Shown: positions 1 through 5,572 of the stretch, piece after piece
Numbering within the stretch: position 1 is the stretch's first letter
Layout: the number at the start of each line of letters is the position of its first letter
Assembly (NCBI GenBank): GCA_023417285.1
Contig: JAEZFR010000516.1
Coordinates: forward strand, 1 to 8,053
DNA length: 8,053 nt
Source: Bacillota bacterium
Lineage (GTDB): Bacteria; Bacillota; Clostridia; Acetivibrionales; DSM-1351
Reading direction: 5' to 3'
Program-made: the position numbers and the translations under genes
Notes under the pieces: model-generated
Told to the model about the DNA's origin: nothing
Databases searched by the model: none
The model's input: only the letters and a program-made list of their open reading frames with translations

Positions 1-130
1 CTCAAAAAAAATAATTCAAAAATTGCTGCAATGAATTGTTTTTAATAAGGTTATTATAAATCCATAGTGTATAATTTACGTATTAAATATTTTTACATTT
101 ACTTAATTATTTTTACTTGAATTTTAGATA

Positions 131-167
131 AAAAGCACAAAAACACCCGCCATATAAGCGAGTGTTT
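131..167 (-). terminator. Intrinsic terminator of the host rnpB tail
   Basis: On the minus strand a 9-10 bp GC-containing stem (arms 141-150 and 158-167, seven-base loop, one G-U pair) is followed by a T-rich tract interrupted by a few other bases (complement of 130-141). It starts about 15 nt after the rnpB 3'-end fragment. This fits the original rnpB terminator, left on the chromosome side of the insertion. Stem and T-tract are seen directly; the assignment to rnpB is inferred from position. Confidence 0.75.
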
Positions 168-181
168 CTGGTAAATGTTAT

Positions 182-207
182 GAGTAAGTCTATAAGCCGG
201 GTTCTGT
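182..207 (-). ncRNA. rnpB: 3'-terminal fragment of RNase P RNA (rnpB); likely attachment site of the element
   Basis: The minus strand reads ACAGAACCCGGCTTATAGAC then TTACTC, the conserved 3' tail of type A bacterial RNase P RNA (the strand that closes P1/P2). The rest of the roughly 350-nt RNA is absent: to the right (208 onward) the DNA is AT-rich, and the universal GAGGAAAGTCC motif is not found. A terminator follows directly to the left. The fragment is therefore a tail, not a working gene. Tyrosine-recombinase elements that use RNA genes recreate the intact gene at one end and leave a short repeat at the other. With an integrase gene 2 kb away, this is best read as the left attachment site, with the intact rnpB beyond the right end of the element. 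The exact core boundaries cannot be set without the other end. Confidence 0.72.
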
Positions 208-654
208 ATTAGGTATATCACTATTCATTTCTGTGTAAATATACATTATTTTATCTCTATAACCCCACATGTTACAAGTAATATGTATATTTATACTTGG
301 TTTATACACTTTTTCATAACCTCTTGTGCAATGTGTGTGCAATAGTATAATTACTTATCATTTTATTGTTTCTTATTTAATTACTATTTAATTCAGATGA
401 AGAGTTTCTACTTCCACAAATACCCGTAAAATTTGCCACAGGTCTAATTTTCCCTATAATACTTCAGTTCTAAACAATTGCGTCTTTTTTTGAACAATAG
501 TTTGTATAATACCTTTTATTGATCTGATTAAATTATTGGAATAATCTATTCAATAAACCTGTCTATCAATCATGCTTTTCCTTCAAAATACTACAATATA
601 TTCACAATTGTCTGCGGATTAATTTTGTTAAGGATCAATTGATAAACATGCTCA
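208..654. other. Gene-free left end of the element
   Basis: No open frame of useful length with a ribosome binding site is visible on either strand. The stretch is AT-rich with C exceeding G on the plus strand. The only pattern noted is a pair of TGTGCAAT direct repeats (325-332 and 336-343), spaced 11 bp start to start, about 120 bp from the presumed attachment core. They could be arm-type integrase sites; see findings. Confidence 0.5.
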
Positions 655-657
655 TAT

Positions 658-686
658 AAAAAACAGGTGCCATAAGCGACACCTGT
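658..686 (-). terminator. Intrinsic terminator after the DUF2188 gene
   Basis: The minus strand forms a 9-bp stem (arms 678-686 and 663-671, six-base loop, one G-U pair) followed by a run of six T (complement of 658-663). It begins 8 nt after the stop codon of the DUF2188 gene and ends the two-gene unit. Confidence 0.88.
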
Positions 687-693
687 GTAATTA

Positions 694-918
694 TTAGCCT
701 TTAGGAGGGAACGGGTCATTTCCATAGGAATTTTTATCTCTTATTTGTCCATTCGGACGATGAATAACAACTTCTGACTGTTGGTTGATAGCAATATCCC
801 TAGCGATTCTTATTGCATCTCCTTGATTAGTGGTTCTTACCGTTGCTCTTTCATTTCCAGCTCCTTTTACTTGCCATCCGCCATTAGGATGAGGTGTTAC
901 GTGTTGATTTTTTCCCAT
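694..918 (-). CDS. DUF2188 domain-containing small protein
   Basis: This 74-aa protein resembles the DUF2188 family along its whole length. It opens with a GKNQHVTPHPNGGWQVKG-type strand pair, has a central helix (about residues 31-46), and ends in the characteristic IRDKNSYGNDPFPPKG tail. The molecular function of DUF2188 is not established. It has no signal peptide or membrane segment and is probably cytosolic. The ATG is preceded by GGAGGT at a 5-nt spacing, so the start is secure. It lies 12 nt downstream of the Cys/His-rich gene, which suggests co-transcription, and a terminator follows directly. Together with that neighbour it sits between the attachment site and the integrase, where mobile elements often carry cargo. 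The family call is from recognition of the sequence; any role is unknown. Confidence 0.9.
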   Translation of the reverse strand: MGKNQHVTPHPNGGWQVKGAGNERATVRTTNQGDAIRIARDIAINQQSEVVIHRPNGQIRDKNSYGNDPFPPKG

Positions 919-930
919 ACTGTACCTCCA

Positions 931-1146
931 CTAACCTTTATGACATAGTGGACAGCAGGTTGCACATCCATCAACATTTGTGTATTTCTCTTTTGCTTTT
1001 TTTACTGCATCTGAACATGAATCATAATACCCCAAATAATCTCTATTAGTAGCAGATGGCATCCATTGGCAACCTTCCGCATGAACCTCATGATTGTAAT
1101 TGGGATTACCGGTTGTTTCTTTATTAACATAATAGTGTTTGTACAT
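931..1146 (-). CDS. Small Cys/His-rich protein, probable zinc-binding
   Basis: This is a 71-aa protein. Its Cys and His residues are spaced like a metal site: H19, H22, C26, C44, and a C-terminal cluster C61, C64, C65, C68, H69 (GCATCCPLCH). The order His...Cys, then NRxYLG, then an amphipathic Ala/Lys helix (about 45-55), then the CxxC cluster recalls small Ada-like metal-binding folds; that comparison is inference. The start was placed at the internal ATG at 1146 because AGAAGG precedes it at normal distance. The upstream in-frame ATG at 1170 has no ribosome binding site. It is the first gene of a unit with the DUF2188 gene and is preceded by a long structured leader and a consensus promoter at 1416-1444. 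Function is not recognised. A role as a metal-dependent nucleic-acid binder is possible but not shown. Confidence 0.8.
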   Translation of the reverse strand: MYKHYYVNKETTGNPNYNHEVHAEGCQWMPSATNRDYLGYYDSCSDAVKKAKEKYTNVDGCATCCPLCHKG

Positions 1147-1215
1147 AAATACCTTCTCTTTCTGCTTCATCTTGGAAGCTGTTAGTTTTAATTGTATTCA
1201 CATAAAAAACATAAC

Positions 1216-1252
1216 AAAAGAGCTGGTGCTAATATATATTTTCGCTCCTTTT
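1216..1252 (-). terminator. Terminator-like hairpin within the leader
   Basis: Minus-strand arms GGAGC-AAA (1244-1251) and GCTCTTTT (1216-1223) pair over about 8 bp with one G-U, followed by TTGTTATGTTTTTT. It could end read-through from the upstream XRE gene or act as an attenuator before the Cys-rich gene. The loop is about 20 nt, so the structure is weaker than the other terminators in this window. Confidence 0.4.
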
Positions 1253-1357
1253 TGGCAATAATTTAGCCAGAAACATTGACTAAGCGTCCAAAAAATGATA
1301 TCGTATGTAATCATAGTCGAAATGATGATATCTTTTTTATTATTGTTTCCAAAGAGT

Positions 1358-1393
1358 CTTATTGAGGGCCTAATCTCAATAAGGCTTTTTCTT
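1358..1393 (+). terminator. Hairpin with a plus-strand T-run
   Basis: CTTATTGAG (1358-1366) and CTCAATAAG (1375-1383) form a perfect 9-bp stem with an 8-nt loop, followed on the plus strand by GCTTTTTCTTTT. It looks like an intrinsic terminator for plus-strand transcription, but no plus-strand gene is visible here. On the minus strand it would be the first hairpin of the leader RNA. It could also block antisense transcription into the XRE gene. Confidence 0.5.
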
Positions 1394-1415
1394 TTGCTAT
1401 TGTTTGTTTGGTTAT

Positions 1416-1444
1416 ATTATATAGTTATTTAAGCTAAATGTCAA
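1416..1444 (-). promoter_or_regulatory. Consensus sigma-70/A-type promoter for the Cys-rich/DUF2188 unit
   Basis: The minus strand carries TTGACA (1439-1444), a 17-bp spacer, and TATAAT (1416-1421), matching the consensus in all twelve positions with ideal spacing. It lies between the XRE gene and the two small genes and points to the latter. The -35 box overlaps an inverted and direct repeat (1442-1485), a plausible operator. Confidence 0.85.
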
Positions 1445-1485
1445 TATATTGTGTTTTATCCAATCAATTACACTATATATTGTGT
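1442..1485. repeat. Inverted/direct repeat overlapping the -35 box
   Basis: CAATATATTGTG (1442-1453) and CACTATATATTG (1471-1482) are inverted copies with one mismatch. The same DNA holds direct copies of ATATATTGTGT (1444-1454 and 1475-1485), 31 bp apart, about three helical turns. The left copy covers the -35 hexamer and the right copy ends two bases short of the XRE stop codon. This suits an operator for a dimeric regulator, perhaps the adjacent XRE protein, but the sequence differs from the repeat at the XRE promoter. Confidence 0.5.
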
Positions 1486-1486
1486 A

Positions 1487-2029
1487 TTACTCATCACTAA
1501 AAGTGTCAAGTAAGTCAAACAAAGTATCTTCATTATTCAATTTTTTAGCTCTTTCTTCTTCTTCTCGTATATTAATTATAGCTTGTAATCTACGAGCCAT
1601 TTTTTGATTAATCTCATAAGCCACTTTTAGTTCATCTAATCCTCCGTGATCAGCTGTTGCTAATAACAATTTCATAGATAGCATAAAACGTGATCTTGCT
1701 TCATTAAAAGAGACTGTTTCAAGAATTTGGGCAAACTCTTCTGCCTTGTTTCTTTTTTGTTCTGACGCTTCTTTAATTTCTTTGTCTTTTTTTGATGTAC
1801 TAATAAGTATTTCTCGTCTTACATCATCAATATCTGGCAATTCATAAAAACTCTCAGGACCAATTCCATAAAATATTGATAACTTTTCTAGTTTTGAATT
1901 AGTTGCCTTACTTGCACCTGTTTCCCACTGTGATACTGTAGATCTATTAACGCCAGCAACTTGAGCAATTTCGTCTTGGGTGGCACCATATACTTCACGA
2001 ATCTTCTTCATATTATTGTAACTTTCCAC
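1487..2029 (-). CDS. XRE-family helix-turn-helix transcriptional regulator
   Basis: This protein of about 180 aa has an N-terminal HTH_3/Cro-C1 domain (about residues 7-62). The core TQDEIAQVAGVNRSTVSQWE is the two-helix DNA-reading unit. A Lys/Glu-rich linker follows (about 75-100, probably helical), then a helical C-terminal half ending in an acidic tail. No peptidase or ligand domain was recognised. The start was set at GTG 2029, which lies 7 nt after the GGAGG core of AAGGAGGTG; GTG 2032 is also possible but close to it, and ATG 2011 is a third option. Transcription starts from a promoter inside a 23-bp inverted repeat, pointing to autorepression. It lies downstream of int on the same strand but has its own promoter. 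Read-through into the Cys-rich/DUF2188 unit is possible, since no strong terminator follows. It could be the immunity or lysogeny repressor of the element or a local regulator of the cargo. Confidence 0.88.
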   Translation of the reverse strand: MESYNNMKKIREVYGATQDEIAQVAGVNRSTVSQWETGASKATNSKLEKLSIFYGIGPESFYELPDIDDVRREILISTSKKDKEIKEASEQKRNKAEEFAQILETVSFNEARSRFMLSMKLLLATADHGGLDELKVAYEINQKMARRLQAIINIREEEERAKKLNNEDTLFDLLDTFSDE

Positions 2030-2054
2030 CACGCCACCTCCTTAAGCACACTTT

Positions 2055-2115
2055 AATAATACAACAGAACATAACGTTTGTCAACACAAATGACGTTATG
2101 TTTTGTTGTATTATT
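2055..2115. repeat. Near-perfect 23-bp inverted repeat, probable autoregulatory operator
   Basis: The arms 2055-2077 and 2093-2115 are reverse complements with a single mismatch. The 15-nt centre contains a further TTTGT/ACAAA pairing (2077-2081 with 2086-2090), so the palindrome is almost continuous. The inner element reads AACATAACGT...ACGTTATGTT. The XRE promoter lies inside it. XRE repressors typically bind such dyads as dimers, so autorepression is a natural inference. Confidence 0.8.
2056..2084 (-). promoter_or_regulatory. Promoter of the XRE regulator gene
   Basis: On the minus strand, TTGACA (2079-2084), a 17-bp spacer and TATTAT (2056-2061) form a near-consensus promoter. It is about 12 nt upstream of the AAGGAGGTG ribosome binding site, so the 5' leader is very short. 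Both hexamers are embedded in the inverted repeat at 2055-2115, so a bound repressor would exclude RNA polymerase. Confidence 0.85.
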
Positions 2116-2189
2116 GCTTACCACCATACACAGCAGGTAACTCAAAAGTTATTTCTTAACATAAACATATAGTCGTAATTGAAGACACT

Positions 2190-2216
2190 AAAAAGGAGCG
2201 GTTATACCGCCCCTTT
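2190..2216 (-). terminator. Intrinsic terminator overlapping the integrase stop codon
   Basis: Minus-strand arms AAAGGGGCGG (2207-2216) and CCGCTCCTTT (2192-2201) pair over 10 bp with one G-U and a five-base loop, followed by T residues (complement of 2190-2194). The integrase TAA (2202-2204) lies in the loop, so the last integrase codons form the 5' arm. It separates int from the downstream XRE unit. Confidence 0.88.
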
Positions 2217-3476
2217 AACTGTGAACATCTTTTCAACTGTTTGTGCCGCTTTCTTTTTATTTTCGTCGAACACATGTCCATATATTCCTGATGTAACTGA
2301 AGTATCTCTATGTCCCGCACGTTCGGCAACAACTTCAATTGGTACATTCTGCATTAGCATAAACGATATACTTGTATGCCTCACCTCATGCAGTGTAATA
2401 TAAGGCAACTCATACTTCTTTAGGAATCTCTTAAACCATAAACTTATGTTGTTTGGGTTTATCAAATCGCCATTGACTGCTGTAAACACCTTACCAGTTG
2501 CTATCCATTTATTCCCCAGAATTTCCTTGTATCGCTTCTGTTCTGCTTTATATTCCTTGAGTATCTCTATGACAGTCTCTGGTAAAAACATAGATTTACA
2601 TGTATCTCCATTTTTTAAATATGGTCTTGAAAATTTTCCTGCACTCTTTGTATATTGTAGTGTCTTTTCCATTATCATATACGTAGTAGCAATATTGATG
2701 TCTGTCCAATCCAAGCCACATACTTCGCTGCGTCTACCTGCACTTGCTATTGCTAAATATACATATGCCTTGTGCATATGATACAAGTACCTTCTTTCCT
2801 CCATTAACTCTCTTTTTTCTTGTTCCGACTTTCCTCTATGATTGGGATTCCTTTTCTTAAGGCTTATTTCAAGCTCGTCTCCTTCTTTATCCAAACATTC
2901 AAGTAACGTGTCTATTTGTTCTGTATCGTAAAACTTAGCCTTATGTTTCTTTATTGATGGTTTATCCACTTTATCACATACGTTTTCCGACATCATTTCC
3001 CATTGCACTGCATCATCAAACAGTGAATGCAGGAGGATATAATAGCCTTGTATCGTTTTGTCGCTATATGGATTCTGATTGTTAGTATCCAATCTTGCCC
3101 CTGGTTTTCTTAGTGATGCTATAAAGTGCATAATATCCAATGGTCTTATGTCTTCTAAAGGCCACACGCCAAATGCAGTAATCAATTTATGCTTGATCAT
3201 ACCTTCATATCGCTCAGTGGTCTTAGGTGACATTTGCTGGTATCTATCGCTTTTTCTCCATTCATATATAAGGTCGTTAAAGCTGTATTTCTTCTGGATT
3301 GATTTCTTTTTACCATGCTTGAATTCATACTCAAGTTCTACTGCTTTTTTCTCAGCTTCTTTCATAGATTTTGCTTCAATAGTCCAACTCGCTCTATTAG
3401 GGGTTCCATCATGACGCCTACCATTACTTGCTACAATTCTAAATTTACCGTTACCATAATCTTTAATTGTTGCCAT
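2202..3476 (-). CDS. int: Tyrosine site-specific recombinase (integrase), Tn916/phage type
   Basis: This 424-aa protein catalyses integration and, with an excisionase, excision of the element. The N-terminal 55 residues (MATIKDYGNGKFRIVASNGR onward) resemble the arm-type DNA-binding, AP2-like domain of Tn916-class integrases. A SAM-like core-binding domain spans about 63-170 and the catalytic domain about 178-412. Catalytic residues can be placed: R248 (ASAGRRSEV), H363 and R366 in HEVRH, H389 in AGHRD, and the nucleophile Y399 in SGIYGHVF. All are intact, so the enzyme is probably active. Length is normal for the family (about 380-430 aa). The ATG follows a GGGAG-type ribosome binding site. 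It is downstream of an excisionase-like gene, but a hairpin terminator separates the two. The rnpB 3'-end fragment 2 kb to the left is the likely target site. A poor -10 with TTGACT (3534-3539) as -35 could serve as its own promoter; this is weak. Confidence 0.96.
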   Translation of the reverse strand: MATIKDYGNGKFRIVASNGRRHDGTPNRASWTIEAKSMKEAEKKAVELEYEFKHGKKKSIQKKYSFNDLIYEWRKSDRYQQMSPKTTERYEGMIKHKLITAFGVWPLEDIRPLDIMHFIASLRKPGARLDTNNQNPYSDKTIQGYYILLHSLFDDAVQWEMMSENVCDKVDKPSIKKHKAKFYDTEQIDTLLECLDKEGDELEISLKKRNPNHRGKSEQEKRELMEERRYLYHMHKAYVYLAIASAGRRSEVCGLDWTDINIATTYMIMEKTLQYTKSAGKFSRPYLKNGDTCKSMFLPETVIEILKEYKAEQKRYKEILGNKWIATGKVFTAVNGDLINPNNISLWFKRFLKKYELPYITLHEVRHTSISFMLMQNVPIEVVAERAGHRDTSVTSGIYGHVFDENKKKAAQTVEKMFTVKGAV

Positions 3477-3520
3477 ATCATCACATCTCCCTTACATATT
3501 TTAGTGGTTGAGGTTATCGA

Positions 3521-3547
3521 AAAAATACTTGTTAGTCAAGTATTTTT
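3521..3547 (-). terminator. Symmetrical hairpin terminator between xis and int
   Basis: A perfect 11-bp inverted repeat, AAAAATACTTG (3521-3531) and CAAGTATTTTT (3537-3547), with a five-base loop, ends in T-runs in both directions. It can act on both strands. Its 5' arm on the minus strand includes part of the xis stop codon (3546-3548). It would reduce read-through from xis into int and so allow the two to be expressed at different levels. Confidence 0.7.
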
Positions 3548-3764
3548 ACACTCTAATCCAAGACTTTTTTTCTTGTGCTTGAATCCAAGCTTCCAACCCT
3601 TCCCGTGTAAACTTAATCAGTCCACCCACTTTATGAGATGGAATCCTTTTTTGACGTGCCAGTTCTTTGATAGTGTACTCGCTACACCCGACCAGTTCAG
3701 CTGCTTCCTTTGGTGATAAATTAAGTCTTTTAGTTGCTGTGTGTAATTCAGAGTTGTTCTCCAT
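3546..3764 (-). CDS. xis: Excisionase-family winged-helix DNA-binding protein
   Basis: This 72-aa protein has a MerR/HTH_17-like winged helix over residues 16-62. Its helix-turn-helix reads LSPKEAAELVGCSEYTIKEL. The typical wing RIPSHKVGGLIKFTREGLEAW follows. This architecture is that of 'excisionase family DNA-binding domain' proteins, which bend attachment-site DNA and steer the integrase to excision. The start is ATG 3764, with GGGGGAT 5 nt upstream. The frame stays open to 3920 upstream, but that extension has no ribosome binding site and does not resemble the family. Position immediately upstream of int supports the role. It could instead be a small transcriptional regulator of the module. 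Confidence 0.88.
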   Translation of the reverse strand: MENNSELHTATKRLNLSPKEAAELVGCSEYTIKELARQKRIPSHKVGGLIKFTREGLEAWIQAQEKKSWIRV

Positions 3765-3869
3765 AAAAATCCCCCATGTTTTCTTTTTTACAACTCCGAT
3801 TACAGGACTGAACATTTGCATGTGGTTAGTTCGATTAAAATAATGAATTTTCCATTTTACGTATATCAG

Positions 3870-3912
3870 TAAAAACACAAAGACCCCTATAAATTCTGCG
3901 TTTACAAGGGTC
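3870..3912 (-). terminator. Weak terminator-like hairpin downstream of symE
   Basis: On the minus strand GGGACC-type bases GACCC (3908-3912) pair with GGGTC (3882-3886) across a loop of about 20 nt, followed by TTTGTGTTTTT. It begins about 30 nt past the symE stop codon and could end its transcript. The stem is short, so confidence is low. Confidence 0.35.
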
Positions 3913-3944
3913 CTGTCCACTGCTTTACATTACCTGAATAGACA

Positions 3945-4133
3945 TTAACATTTTCGATCGTTAATCTTTCTTATTAGCAGTTCGTCAGGTTTATCTGCAC
4001 TTGTGTAGACCTCAACCTTTTCCCCAATCTTAAAGCCAAGTTCTTCAAGCCATCCGCCAAGTAATTTTATATGCGGTACTGCCCGTTCGTTTTGATAATA
4101 GTTATATGTTATCGTAAGTATCCGCTTTCCCAT
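3945..4133 (-). CDS. symE: SymE-family toxin (type I addiction module, AbrB-like fold)
   Basis: This is a 62-aa protein with the family core P20-HIKLLGGWLEELGF-KIGEKVEVY (residues 20-43), followed by a basic LLIRKI strand. Enterobacterial SymE is an SOS-induced toxin with an AbrB-like fold that lowers translation and compacts nucleic acid. The family is common, often without a known antitoxin, in Firmicutes mobile elements. The start is ATG 4133, with AAGGAG 8 nt upstream; a longer in-frame start at 4163 has no ribosome binding site. In E. coli the antitoxin is an antisense RNA, SymR, over the 5' end of the message. Here no convincing plus-strand promoter was found, and no LexA/DinR-type box (GAAC-N4-GTTC) lies upstream. 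It is placed upstream of xis-int, which may favour element maintenance. Confidence 0.82.
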   Translation of the reverse strand: MGKRILTITYNYYQNERAVPHIKLLGGWLEELGFKIGEKVEVYTSADKPDELLIRKINDRKC

Positions 4134-5490
4134 TTTGACCACTCCTTGTCTTTTTAAGCTCATTCGTAAAAATTAAAGTGCGTTCTTCAACTTTTATACA
4201 GTTTACAAATCGTCGCATTATTGCCCAACTTTTCATTAATCAATATACTTATTTCATTAATTTGCTGGATTATATCGCTAGACACTAATAATCGTCAATA
4301 CTGGTTTTACCAAACTTCTATTCCCAACAACAAATAAAATAGACATTCCCGTTGTTATTTACATTTGGAATGCCTATTTCTATAAAATCTAATCCATCTA
4401 TTTTGTTTTCATTGATTTATACTTTCATAACTAGCTATATTAGTGTCTATCCTACACCCGGAATTCTTATCACAATTAATAATTTAATAGTACATGAACT
4501 ACAATAACTTCATTTGAACCATACTCATAAAAACAGCTCGTACTATATTCCATGTGAAAATAAAAATACACTAGTCGAAATGTAGATACTCTCAAACCTA
4601 AAAATTCTATCCTTTATCGCCATTCTAACAAAACTAATATAGCTTATTAATCTTTTTTATTAATGCTTTGAGGATACCTGTTTTGTTCATTTCATTTCAT
4701 TTTTATAAGTCGATAATCTAATTGTTAATTAAATAACCATCTACTCCCCACATATTTACTATATTCCTTACAATACCTTTTATATTTTTTTCTGAAAACC
4801 CCATTTTGGGCTTCTTTAATGGCTATTTTAATATACCATACACTTTAATTCCCACCTTGTTCCATTTTGAATACAAAAATTGCTATTGTCAAAGTGTTCC
4901 TTTTATACTACACAACGTGTAGATTTATGTCCTTTATAATGTCAATCGAATATGTTTATACACATATTTTTAAAGCCAAAGCTCAGTCTTACATTGCTAT
5001 ATTTCTCACTTGAAAGTATTTGAAAAATGTAACTAGTCACATTAAAGTCCATTCTTCACCTCACAATTATTCATTCACATATAATTCACCCAAATAAATA
5101 ATGATTTAAATTTCATGCGTCATCAATTATATATCAATTGTATAATCTGAAATACATTGAGAATTGCATAAATCTAAACTAGCATTTGTATTGTCGCTAT
5201 TTCGCCAGCCAAATCAACTTTTCTTGATAATTCCTTCCTAATACCCTTTCATGTTTAATTAGATACTCTGTTCAGAGCCTCAACTTACTTTATCTTATTA
5301 ACTTCCATAAATTTCATATCCTATAACTCATATGTTAATACCCGCAACTTACCCAATCTCAATTTCCACACCTATGCATTAGCATACTTATTCCGTTTTC
5401 TTCTATAAAATATGTACATAATAACAAAGCTACTACCACAGCAATGTTTATTGACACTGATCCTTTTAAAACAACTAGTATCTTTACAGA
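4134..5490. other. Gene desert of about 1.36 kb with strong strand asymmetry
   Basis: No supported gene is present on either strand; stops are frequent in all frames. The plus strand is depleted in G: positions 4741-4800 have one G and about 16 C, and 5281-5340 have one G and about 12 C. Coding stretches in the window are much more balanced. A hairpin at 4337-4379 is the clearest structure. No oriT, origin, CRISPR or known RNA family was recognised. It may be a decayed coding region, a long untranslated or noncoding transcript, or a gap between modules. Confidence 0.55.
4337..4379 (-). terminator. Hairpin, possible terminator of a minus-strand transcript from the desert
   Basis: Arms 4337-4349 (AAATAGACATTCC) and 4367-4379 (GGAATGCCTATTT) pair over 13 positions with one mismatch that becomes a G-U pair in minus-strand RNA. 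The loop is 17 nt. On the minus strand the stem is followed by TATTTGTTG, a weak T-run. The G-U rescue suggests that the minus strand is the transcribed one. It lies 200 bp upstream of symE, with no gene immediately upstream of it. Confidence 0.4.
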
Positions 5491-5531
5491 TAAAAATTCG
5501 GTTGATTCTGTTTTTTTACTCAACAGCGAAT
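5491..5531 (-). terminator. Probable intrinsic terminator of a short minus-strand unit
   Basis: Minus-strand arms ATTCG-(CT)-GTTGA (5520-5531) and TCAACCGAAT (5496-5505) give a 10-bp stem with a 2-nt bulge and a 14-nt loop, followed by five T (complement of 5492-5496). It ends a possible transcript of about 160 nt starting just after the XRE terminator at 5681-5718. Confidence 0.5.
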
Positions 5532-5572
5532 GCTTTAACTGATAATTTCTTTTGCAAACTATTCTTTATTTA

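Larger units (their letters stand above)
1147..1409 (-). other. Long structured 5' leader of the Cys-rich/DUF2188 unit
   Basis: From the predicted transcription start (about 1409) to the first start codon lie about 260 nt without a supported gene. On the minus strand it can form three hairpins. H1 is at 1358-1383 (9-bp perfect stem). H2 is at 1290-1338 (GATATC-based, bulged, flanked by A6/T6). H3 is at 1216-1252 (about 8 bp, GGAGC paired with GCTCTTTT, then a T-rich tract). A further pairing, CTGGCTAA with TTAG(CA)CCAG (1263-1270 with 1223-1232), crosses H3, so the two are exclusive or form a pseudoknot. This is the layout of a cis-regulatory leader or attenuator. No known riboswitch class was recognised. 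Confidence 0.4.

Noticed and set aside
200..650. A complete rnpB gene extending right from 182-207
   Set aside because: The DNA to the right is AT-rich, lacks the conserved 5' and P4 motifs of RNase P RNA, and shows no long-range pairing; only the 3' tail is present.
1198..1314. A 38-codon minus-strand frame in the leader of the Cys-rich gene
   Set aside because: It has no ribosome binding site, an unusual Trp/Phe/Cys-rich composition, and overlaps the hairpins; probably chance.
2179..3414. Several plus-strand frames of 70-130 codons opposite the integrase
   Set aside because: They are antisense shadows of an integrase with all catalytic motifs intact; none has a ribosome binding site or recognisable family pattern.
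3765..3920. N-terminal extension of the excisionase frame to ATG 3920
   Set aside because: The extension has no ribosome binding site, while ATG 3764 has GGGGGAT at 5 nt and gives the normal length for the family.
4092..4120. A plus-strand promoter in symE for a SymR-like antisense RNA (TTGATA-17-TAAGTA)
   Set aside because: The -10 box matches poorly and no plus-strand terminator follows, so it cannot be supported as an antitoxin promoter.
4433..4644. Inverted 11-mers AGCTATATTAG and CTAATATAGCT about 190 nt apart
   Set aside because: In DNA this AT-rich a match of this length over 1.5 kb can arise by chance, and nothing else supports a fold between them.
4887..4892. Minus-strand TTGACA in the desert with CAAAAT 17 nt downstream
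   Set aside because: The -10 is a partial match and no gene follows for about 700 nt; kept only as a possible start for a desert transcript.
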